DNA of 22,271 nt from Chara braunii (Eukaryota; Streptophyta; Charophyceae; Charales; Characeae), in assembly GCA_003427395.1 (NCBI GenBank), contig BFEA01000343.1, positions 846,738 through 869,008 on the forward strand, written 5' to 3'. This document shows positions 1-10,606 of the stretch, one piece after another; positions within the stretch are counted from its first letter, which is position 1; the number at the start of each line of letters is the position of its first letter. Under the pieces are notes generated by a model, which was given only the letters and a program-made list of their open reading frames with translations, searched no databases and was not told the origin of the DNA. The position numbers were made by a program, and so were the translations under genes.

Positions 1-351
1 TTTTTTTTTTTTTTTTTTTTTTTTGTTGGCTCTTTCTTCATTCGTAGAATCTGATTTTTTTATCATCATCTTTTGACAATTATTGTTATTATTGATTTAT
101 TAATTAATTATTGACAGTCATTAATTTCAAGTCCAAGGAAGGGAATGAAGATTTGTCTGGCTTTTGCAGGATAGTAGATGTAGAATCTGTAGATCCATCT
201 CATTAGTTACAATCTCATTATCACATTTTCACGAAATCACTCTAACGTCACCGAGAATAGGCGGTCCAAGGGGGAGGGTGAGAGATAGTTCTGTTAAGGG
301 AGATGATGTTAGCTCAAGATTGAGTCCAGAAAACAGAAAACTACAATTGTG
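1..351. other. No gene seen; T-tract and AT-rich start
   Basis: The window opens with 24 T residues and continues as AT-rich sequence. The short open frames here have no protein-like composition. I see no recognisable element apart from the poly(T) at the right edge, which belongs to the SINE-like feature next to it. The initial T run could be the poly(A) tail of a minus-strand retroelement cut by the window edge, but nothing to its left can be seen. Confidence 0.6.
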
Positions 352-530
352 TTTTTTTTTTTTTTTTCCATTGCCCAAGTTTGCATAGGCAGTGTCCAGG
401 TAGGGGAGAGTTCAACCTTGAGAACATTTTTAGTTTTGTTGATGATGAATTCTGTTCTGTAGCGAAGTTTAGGCAGTGGGGAATCGAATGCAGGCTAACC
501 ACTCGCTCGTTAGTGAGTTTTGGGGCAAGA
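352..530 (-). mobile_element. Possible tRNA-derived SINE (minus strand)
   Basis: On the minus strand this stretch starts with a tRNA-like head: GAGTGGTTAGCC resembles a polymerase III A box and ATTCGATTCC resembles a B box (consensus GGTTCGANTCC). These lie at about 475-510. It ends in a clean run of 16 A (the T run at 352-367). A tRNA-like head, unrelated body and poly(A) tail within about 180 bp is the layout of a SINE. The two boxes are closer than usual, and I could not find a convincing target-site duplication. A chance match beside a poly(T) tract remains possible. Confidence 0.35.
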
Positions 531-625
531 TACAGTTTGCAACTGCACTTCGGGCACCCTACCTGGCCAGAAAGCTGCGTTGTATACATTGCCCAAACTG
601 CAATTCGAAACTGTATCTTGGCCCA
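521..625. repeat. Imperfect inverted repeat (arms 521-538 / 608-625)
   Basis: TGGGGCAAGATACAGTTT at 521-538 is the reverse complement of 608-625 with one mismatch in 18. Weaker pairing continues inwards to about 555/591, giving arms of about 35 bp around a loop of about 35 bases. It overlaps the head of the SINE-like feature. It may be a small fold-back element or a partial inverted duplication. The stretch from 626 to 786 holds nothing I recognise. Confidence 0.6.
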
Positions 626-786
626 TAGTGCAATAATTATAACTCATTTTTGTGACTCCCGCGTAGTTTCCCCTACCCCTATTTTGGAATTCTGACAGCA
701 CGACGATTGATATACAGTATTAACATGAGAATGAATTTCAAGAGGGCAAGAAGGCAGGACTCCCTCTGCTTTTTTATCAGAAAGCA

Positions 787-2102
787 ATGCATCATAACCT
801 ATTCTATTCCGTCAATTGGGGCCATCACCATACGCCAGACCAGGCCTCAATCAGGCAGAAAAAGGTGAATAGTCTGGCAACAAGGAAGGGGGACAGACCA
901 TGGCCAACTGGAATGAGGCAGAGAGTTGGAGGGTTGGCGGAGAACAGACCAGGGGAGAGGAGGACTACTTCTGAACAGTGTGGGACCGAGCAACCCCATT
1001 CCCAGGGTGGGTCTCTTCCCACGTTGGGTCATACAAAGGAAGTGTTAACCCCATTGAAATCCTCCTCTCAGAATGGTCAGAACGGTCAGAATGGTCAGAA
1101 CGGTCAGAATGGCTAGAATGGTCAGAACGGTCAAAATGGCTATGTTCAGAAAGACGGAGGCGTAGAAAATGAGAGGATGATTCAGGACTTAGAGATGGGA
1201 GAAGAGGAGGAGGAGATTCTGACAGAAGAGGAACCAGCTGCAGAAAGTCAAAAGGCAAACAAACACAAGGGAACTTCTAAAGAGTCTCAGCCGTCTTCTT
1301 CACCCCCTCCCTCTGCTTCCTCGTCTGTCCAAAAATTGGGCCAACCATTGTGGGCACACAAAATTAGAGAATCACTATTTGATAAGTCACTTACCATCAA
1401 GCGTTCGGCGTTAGGAGAACTTAAGACCGCCAGGTACCCCGGCGGAAGAGTTGAAAGTGCCACTGCACAGTATATATCATCAGCCAGCGCGTTTTTTTCT
1501 CTCCCCTTTTCTGCTCCCATCTGAACAGTTGGTTTCTGAGCAGGGGGGGAGAAAAACCCTGATGAGGGCATATCCTACAGACAAATTACCTCACAGGGAC
1601 ACAGTGTATACAAAGCATGCAAGCAACTGGATATTTTACGAAGACAGCGCAATGCGCCCACAGGTCAATTATCGACAAGATTATATTGATGTGTATCATT
1701 GTGTAAATGGCTGGAGACAATGAAGGACGGACCAGCAGCTGTTTCTGAGCTGTTTCTGATCCAACCAGTGTCTCCAACTGTTTTTACAATTCTCTGCTTA
1801 CTTGATCAGGACAAAAAAAGCAGATGGATGGGTTGAGAAAGTTGTTATGGAATGGATCTGAGGTCAGAATTTACCCGTGGCTTCCGAAAAAGGTAGGCCC
1901 TGAAGAACGGAGGGAACAGTTAATGAAAGATTCAAACTCCATGACATATTTGAGACTACCAAGGACTGTGTTCCCGCATGATCGCTATCAACTGCTTATA
2001 AACCTGCTCCCATACTCCATCCGGCAGACCGCTAATGTCGAGTGTCATATTGACCAGCAGCCAATGAGCTATCTTCAACAGTTCTGTTTGCAGACCCGTT
2101 GA
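787..2102 (+). pseudogene. LINE ORF1-like N-terminal region (broken)
   Basis: One frame runs from an ATG at 787 to about 1450, broken only by TAG at 1114. It contains an Asn-Gly-Gln repeat, then an acidic stretch (GEEEEEILTEEE), a Ser/Pro-rich stretch (SSSPPPSASSS), and a more globular-looking part containing WAHKIRESLFDKSL. Coding then appears to shift frame near 1450, 1720 and 1830, ending in the open stretch 1824-2102. Low-complexity and acidic N-termini before an RNA-binding domain suit a LINE ORF1 or gag-like protein, but I recognise no named domain here. Placing it in LINE B rests on strand and position. It could come from another copy. Confidence 0.45.
1069..1140 (+). repeat. 9-bp tandem repeat, 8 units (Gln-Asn-Gly codons)
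   Basis: Eight consecutive 9-bp units follow the pattern CAGAAYGGY and are in frame with the ORF starting at 787, so they encode Gln-Asn-Gly repeats. Units alternate between AAT and AAC for Asn. The sixth unit starts with TAG instead of CAG, the only stop in an otherwise open frame. The eighth has CAA. Confidence 0.9.
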
Positions 2103-3297
2103 CAGGTCAGCCTCTTCGTTGGCAATAACCAGCACGGGGGGGGGGGAGCAGCAGTCATCAGGATCTGTTCCACTTCCATTGGAGCTACGGTAACCCCAAA
2201 AGCATCTCTAAAAGGGTCAGTATCCATAGAATCTTGAACCGAGTCCCTTGTTGTTTGTGAAGTTTTCCAATGACACTTCTTCCCTCCTTTCTTGTTGTTG
2301 TTGTTGTTGCTTCACCCTTGTGATTCCATAGTCTGTTCTGTCAGTCCCACCTGTTCACTTTGCTCAATTTGACTTGTCCCTTCCATCTGTTCATTATCCT
2401 TTGGTTGTTGTTGCTCCACTACTTCACCTTTTTTTATCTTTAAAGATTCCTTTGCGCCTAACTTCCTTCCATTCCTTACCTGAGCCCCCACTCAAAGTCG
2501 AAGCATTTAATGGTAAATACGCACATGCTGATGGTCCAAGTCCAGCCACAGATTGTACACCTGGTTGTGCGCCCATCCCATTCTTCCCCCCCCACTGATG
2601 CTGGATTGTTTGCTGGATTGTTTGCATCTGCAAGGGACATTGAGATTGGTGCTGAGGGGGAGACTGCGAAGAGGACTGAGATCCTCTGATCCTTTTTGAC
2701 ACACCAGCATTTTGGGGAGCCTGCTGTGGTGGAAGAGTAGGATGTTGTGCCTGTTGAGGCGGGAACCAATCTGCTGGTGGGCGGGGGAGTCTTATGAAAA
2801 TCGCCTCTCTCATCCCAGAACCAGCCAATGGTTTGCCCCATCTGATTAAATTTTGTGTCTTCACTATACAGTGTATACACCCAGCCATCATATGCCGGTA
2901 TTGTTGGGACCCATCTGTTTGATCTTTGTGGGTCTCGTTTCAATCTTGAACCCTACAGAAAAGCATGCTGGGGATGCATTGGGCATGCATACTCCGTGCT
3001 CAAATGGTTGTATGCTTTACATTTAAAGCACCATGGGCTGAACTTGTGAGCAGTGTGGATCTGATAGACCCCTCCCCCCATCTTGAACGGAACAATATCA
3101 TCCAGGGAAAAAAACTAATCTTTAGGTAAGTTTAGAGCCAGCATCAAATAGGTGTCCCGTTTGGCGACATATGTGGGCATCGGGTCTATAAAGTCCACAA
3201 TCTTGTATTGCTGTCCAAAATCATGGATAAAGGCCGCCTGTACTTCGATGGGGATATGACAAGAATGTTGATTGGGGCAGTATATGTAACCGGCTTT
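2103..3297 (-). pseudogene. LINE ORF1-like fragment with CCHC zinc knuckle (minus)
   Basis: On the minus strand one frame runs from about 3297 to 2476 with only two stops. It begins KAGYIYCPNQHSC, passes through PTYVAKRDTYLMLALNLP, and reaches a zinc knuckle at about 3030-2975: CFKC, then H four residues later, then a Tyr where the fourth ligand Cys should be. Further on, in a shifted frame, comes a Gln/Pro-rich tail (for example QQAQHPTLPPQQAPQNAG) as far as about 2424, followed by more Gln/Thr-rich sequence to about 2110. A nucleic-acid-binding domain, a CCHC knuckle and a low-complexity tail are typical of plant LINE ORF1 proteins that bind element RNA. The strand is opposite to the flanking + strand pieces, so this is either an inverted part of LINE B or a separate fragment. 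Confidence 0.65.
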
Positions 3298-3893
3298 TGC
3301 ATATTGCTTTAACGAGGTTCAATTTGCCTGGTGGTAAGGATGGCCTGTTAGGTCCTCATGCGGGGAATCTTATGCTGATTCTGCATGTCCTAGATGACAT
3401 TGTAAATGTAGATAATGCATGGAAAAAAAAAATGAACAGGAATGAAAAGCGGAACGACAAACAAGAATTGATGAAAGAGGGAATGAAATTGGAATGCAGC
3501 AAAGGGGTTCAGGTGATTTATCAACCAATGGTCAAGATACCTGAGACTAGATCTCAGACAGTACCTGTCTTAGAGTCATGTAAGTTGGTTTCTGAGCAAA
3601 GGATGAGAAGAGAGGAAGAGGATATGAGACAGTGGTCTCGAACAGCGAAGCTGCAAACTGGCAGCCTACCGAGACTCCTCTATGAGCCGAAAAGACCAAA
3701 GTCTAAATCTAAGTCTGGGGACGACGATACAAATGATATTAAACCTATTAAATTCAAAGTTGTAACCTCGGAGGTCACTGGGGAGAAGTTCCTAATTATA
3801 AAAATGAAGGAGCTATAATGAATGATAGGGTGAGTACTAGTCAGGAAGAGGGAAAGGAAAAGCTAGATAGTTCTAATAAGGATAAGTCTAGCA
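3297..3893 (+). pseudogene. LINE ORF1-like fragment (+), 5' of plastid insertion
   Basis: An open stretch of 173 codons (3297-3818) encodes a Lys/Glu-rich, basic-tailed product ending EVTGEKFLIIKMKEL. A second open stretch continues to about 3893 (VSTSQEEGKEKLDSSNKDK). No catalytic motif is visible. Charged, helical composition and the position upstream of ORF2 suggest part of an ORF1. Coding-like sequence stops where ndhH sequence begins, and similar coiled-coil-like sequence resumes at about 9536, so I infer that the plastid insertion split this region. No family is recognised. Confidence 0.5.
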
Positions 3894-3894
3894 A

Positions 3895-4112
3895 GTTTTT
3901 TCTGGTGCATTTATTGTAATAGCTTTTGTGAACATAGTAGCTAAATAATCCCACCGTGTTACATAATGCAAATATTGTATAATAGTTCGATTTTCAGCAA
4001 TTTTTTTCATTCCTCGGTGAAGATGTCCTAATACTGGTTCACAATCTATTACATTTTCACCATCTAAAGTTATTATAAGTCGAAGTACTCCATGCATAGA
4101 TGGATGATGAGG
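3895..4112 (-). pseudogene. ndhH: Plastid ndhH fragment in nuclear DNA (NUPT)
   Basis: The minus strand encodes an ndhH segment starting at [13 protein letters not shown] (upstream of 4097) and running through [20 protein letters not shown] and [12 protein letters not shown] to INAPEK near 3895. In plastids this protein is the 49-kDa-like subunit of the thylakoid NDH complex (cyclic electron flow), about 390 residues long. Only about 73 codons near the N-terminus are here. The normal start and the rest of the gene are missing. Substitutions at invariant-looking positions (HLHRGMKK for the usual YLHRGMEK) show decay. The INAPEK ending resembles non-seed-plant versions more than angiosperm ones. 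This is a nuclear copy of plastid DNA, not a gene. Confidence 0.93.
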
Positions 4113-4292
4113 TCGTACTCCTATTTCTGTATGTTTCGTATATTATATATATACATATATATATTGGTTTGTATTTTATATATTGTATATTGTTGATTAT
4201 TATATGCAAATATAATACAAATAATAAATATAATATAAATATAAGATCATTCTATAAATTCTATCAATTCAATAAATATTATATTCTATTAA
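4113..4292. other. AT-rich plastid-like spacer
   Basis: This stretch is almost pure A/T with (TA)n runs at about 4143-4166. It lies between the ndhH fragment and the start of chlN similarity. Composition suggests plastid intergenic DNA carried along in the insertion. No open frame or known motif is visible, and the missing N-terminal part of chlN is not present here. Confidence 0.55.
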
Positions 4293-4340
4293 GATAGTTT
4301 TTTCCTAGTATTAGGCACTAAAACATGTGGATACTTTTTT
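4293..4340 (+). pseudogene. chlN: chlN fragment, part 1 (left of LINE A)
   Basis: The + strand reads DSFFLVLGTKTCGYF, which matches the early part of ChlN, the N subunit of the dark-operative (light-independent) protochlorophyllide reductase. TKTCGYF includes the conserved Cys region near an Fe-S ligand in this family. The first roughly 35-50 residues are not present upstream. The frame is cut after GGATAC by the poly(T) that is the tail of LINE A, and chlN resumes with the same codons at 9173. chlN is plastid-encoded in algae, bryophytes, ferns and many gymnosperms but absent from angiosperms. Confidence 0.9.
4327..4339. repeat. Target-site duplication of LINE A, left copy
   Basis: GTGGATACTTTTT here matches GTGGATATTTTTT at 9173-9185 with one C/T difference. 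The two copies flank LINE A exactly, the left one running into the poly(A) tail (poly(T) on this strand). The T-rich end fits LINE endonuclease target preference. The exact right edge is blurred by the T run. Confidence 0.85.
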
Positions 4341-4351
4341 TCTTTTTTTTT
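4335..4351 (-). other. Poly(A) tail of LINE A
   Basis: On the minus strand the sequence ends in a run of A with one G (a T run with C at 4342 on the + strand), directly after the 3' UTR sequence and directly before the chlN target. This marks the 3' end of LINE A. Confidence 0.85.
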
Positions 4352-4416
4352 AAACACCCCCCCACCAGTGTTAGTGTTGCTGGTAAGAGCAGACACCACT
4401 AACACCTGGGAAGAGA

Positions 4417-4470
4417 CTTCATCTATTGGTGGGGAGCGTCACCTGCTGGAAAATGGGTCCAGTGTCCCAT
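4417..4470 (-). repeat. Conserved LINE 3' UTR module, copy 1
   Basis: On the minus strand it begins ATGGGACACTGGACCC, continues CCAGCAGGTGA and ends CTCCCCACCAATAGATG. The same module occurs at 15750-15804 near the poly(A) of LINE B and at 19928-19984 upstream of LINE C. Its position just inside the 3' ends of A and B marks it as a 3' UTR element, possibly recognised by the element's reverse transcriptase. Confidence 0.85.
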
Positions 4471-4493
4471 ATACAGAAAAAAGGGGTATCCTG

Positions 4494-4713
4494 AGAAAAT
4501 GAGAATAGTGACTGTGGGGTCTGCCAGCATTGATTGTCCTGCAAACCAGGGGATTGACTGAGCAGACCCTGTGTTTTGTCTAGTGGTGTAGTCCGGGTCC
4601 AGCGTTCGACATATAGAAGAATGAAAACAGCGACTGTGGAGTCTGCCAGCATTGATTACCCTTAGAACCAGGGGATTGACTGAGCAGGCTCTGTGTAACC
4701 TCCAGCGGTGTAG
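4494..4713 (-). repeat. Two tandem ~124-bp units in LINE A 3' UTR
   Basis: Two direct repeats lie at about 4494-4592 and 4618-4713. Both contain the blocks GACTGTGG, GTCTGCCAGCATTGATT and CCAGGGGATTGACTGAGCAG, and both end with GTGGTGTAGTC or GCGGTGTAGTC. They differ by scattered substitutions, so the duplication is not recent. They lie between the ORF2 end and the terminal 3' UTR module. Confidence 0.85.
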
Positions 4714-5103
4714 TCTTGTGTAGTCTTGTATGAGCATACAGAGCAACCAATGTCCTTTGTATCTCTTCACCCTTATGAGAAGGGCGTCAGATAGACAACT
4801 AAGGACTGATACTATTCAGATGAACTACTCACTCCAAACCATGCTCAATTACTTTAGAATACTCAAAATAACAACTTTGACTACCCCAACAGATTGTAAA
4901 AACGGGAGAAAGCATAGGCGGGGTCCTCCTCAGGGGGCTCCAGGGAGGCGTTCCGCTTATGAGAGGCTATGAGGATGTAGAGGAGGATGTAAAGGAGAGT
5001 GTCACATTTAGAACAGAATCTCTGTCAGAGACAGGGCGTGAGGAGCGAAGGGATCTGGAAAATCCGAGGGAGGGCGTAACGGGAAGGAGGGCTCTATGTT
5101 AGT

Positions 5104-9318
<4,215 letters not shown>

Positions 9319-9535
9319 TATCGATTGACATTGTTATATTTCTATTTTATTGTCAATAATAAAAATTATTGAATTCTATTAATTGAATAATTAAATTAAA
9401 TCACTGAATTAATCATTTGATTGATTTTATCATATTTTAAGTATTAATATATTTATTGAATATATTAAATTTTATATTCTTCATAAAAAAATATAGAATT
9501 CAATTAATAAACTAATTAAGATTTTTTTTTTAGGT
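9319..9535. other. AT-rich plastid-like spacer, right side
   Basis: About 215 bp of nearly pure A/T follows the chlN similarity, with no open frame. Its composition matches the spacer at 4113-4292 and contrasts sharply with the sequence from 9536 on. It is probably further plastid (or other organellar) intergenic DNA in the same insertion. The right insertion edge lies in or next to the T run at about 9523-9533. Confidence 0.5.
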
Positions 9536-9935
9536 GTGGAAGAAGGTTCACATCTTGACATATCTGAACAGATGGTAAAACTAGTTGAACAGTTACAACA
9601 GTCTCAATAAATGATTTTCTTGCGGCCTGCTTATGACCATACCAACAAATTGTTACTCCAGGAACATCAATTCTCGAAGTCCAATAATGGCATTTCCTGT
9701 CAAGAGGTAGTCTCAAAGCTGCTACAACAGCAGAGTACACTGGGATTGCAGATACATTCTAGGCAATTTGAGCTCAGTTTGACAGTCCCTCCCTTTTGTC
9801 CCAGTCTCAGTTTAGACCACTTACTCCACTTTCTACACACATAGACAGGCAGGTGGTCAACTTGACGGAACATTTACACACACTTGAGCCTAGAGAAGTG
9901 ATGGAAAAGAAGGTGGAGGAGGAGAAGATGTAAAT
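9536..9935 (+). pseudogene. LINE B ORF1-like coiled-coil segment (broken)
   Basis: Open stretches in changing frames read GVEEGSHLDISEQMVKLVEQ, then LLQEHQFSKSNNGISCQEVV followed by SKLLQQQSTLGLQIHSRQ, and DRQVVNLTEHLHTLEPRE. Heptad-like spacing of Leu, Ile and Val and abundant Gln and Glu suggest a coiled coil, a common ORF1 feature used for trimerisation. Stops and frameshifts separate the pieces. It follows the AT-rich insertion directly and appears to continue the coding that stops at about 3893. I recognise no specific family. Confidence 0.45.
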
Positions 9936-10457
9936 AATCAGAAAAGTTTTCATACTGTTATAGTGACGGAGTTCACAAGCAAAAGACAGAAATTACGCCA
10001 CAAATTGATTATAGGTCAAGATGACTTGATCCGCACTCAATCTGGTACTTTAATTTTGTCAGTGAGAAGGAAAGAAGAGTATTGGGAGATTGGACTATCT
10101 GAATCTCCGGGGGTTGTGTATGGCAATGTGATATTTTTAGGTTTGTCCTCATTGGTCCTTGCCTTAACAACGGAAACAGGGAAACAAGCACGGGAACCAC
10201 TGATACAGCGTGGGATCGCTAGATTCATCATCAGGGATCACCTTCAGGCAGAGGGGATTTTTACACTCCCGCTTACCATTAAAAAAACGAAGATAGCGGA
10301 AAGGGATGTCCATCTCATATTTGACCAATCCAAACAGATTGATCTAAGGTGGTTCCAAAGTGAGTCTCTCAAGGAATTGCGGTTGTTAAAAGTAAAAGTT
10401 ATTACTTTTTGCTCAGAGACTGATGTGGGTACTATTCTGGTGAGGCTCTTTGGATAG
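9927..10457 (+). CDS. Unrecognised 164-176 codon ORF upstream of LINE B ORF2
   Basis: An ATG is at 9963, but the frame is open upstream from about 9927 (VNNQKSFHTVIV), so the original start may be further 5'. The product contains HKLIIGQDDLIRTQSGTLIL, then RKEEYWEIGLSES, RFIIRDHLQAEGIFTLPLTI and RWFQSESLKELRLLKVKVIT. It is basic, of mixed alpha/beta appearance, with no signal peptide, clear membrane segment or motif I can name. It ends 149 bp before the ATG of ORF2. It is the longest unbroken coding-like frame in LINE B, where everything around it carries stops. It is most likely the C-terminal domain of ORF1, though a separate small ORF cannot be excluded. Confidence 0.5.
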   Translation, partial: DVNNQKSFHTVIVTEFTSKRQKLRHKLIIGQDDLIRTQSGTLILSVRRKEEYWEIGLSESPGVVYGNVIFLGLSSLVLALTTETGKQAREPLIQRGIARFIIRDHLQAEGIFTLPLTIKKTKIAERDVHLIFDQSKQIDLRWFQSESLKELRLLKVKVITFCSETDVGTILVRLFG

Positions 10458-10606
10458 GGCATACTAGATGCAGTTAGTCTCCTTGACCGTAAGGAATGAC
10501 AATCTTTGTGAAGGCTCTCTTTAGCTACCTTGACTACCTTGGTGATTAAATTTTTACTGATCTCATTGAATCTTGAGTGGCGGGGCTCGTTCTTTGATGA
10601 GAGAAG

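Noticed and set aside
1-24. Poly(A) tail of a retroelement at the window edge
   Set aside because: A T run alone at the edge, without the adjoining element, is not enough to call one.
475-530. A functional tRNA gene
   Set aside because: The box motifs are present, but no cloverleaf, anticodon arm or acceptor stem can be formed, so a SINE-like head is the most that can be claimed.
2424-2891. Second 155-codon minus frame overlapping the zinc-knuckle frame, as a separate gene
   Set aside because: Its Gln/Pro-rich second half is better explained as the continuation of the same ORF1 after a frameshift than as an independent overlapping gene.
3895-4112. A working ndhH gene, or mitochondrial nad7
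   Set aside because: Only about 73 codons are present with substitutions at conserved sites and no proper start. The residues match plastid ndhH, not its mitochondrial relative nad7.
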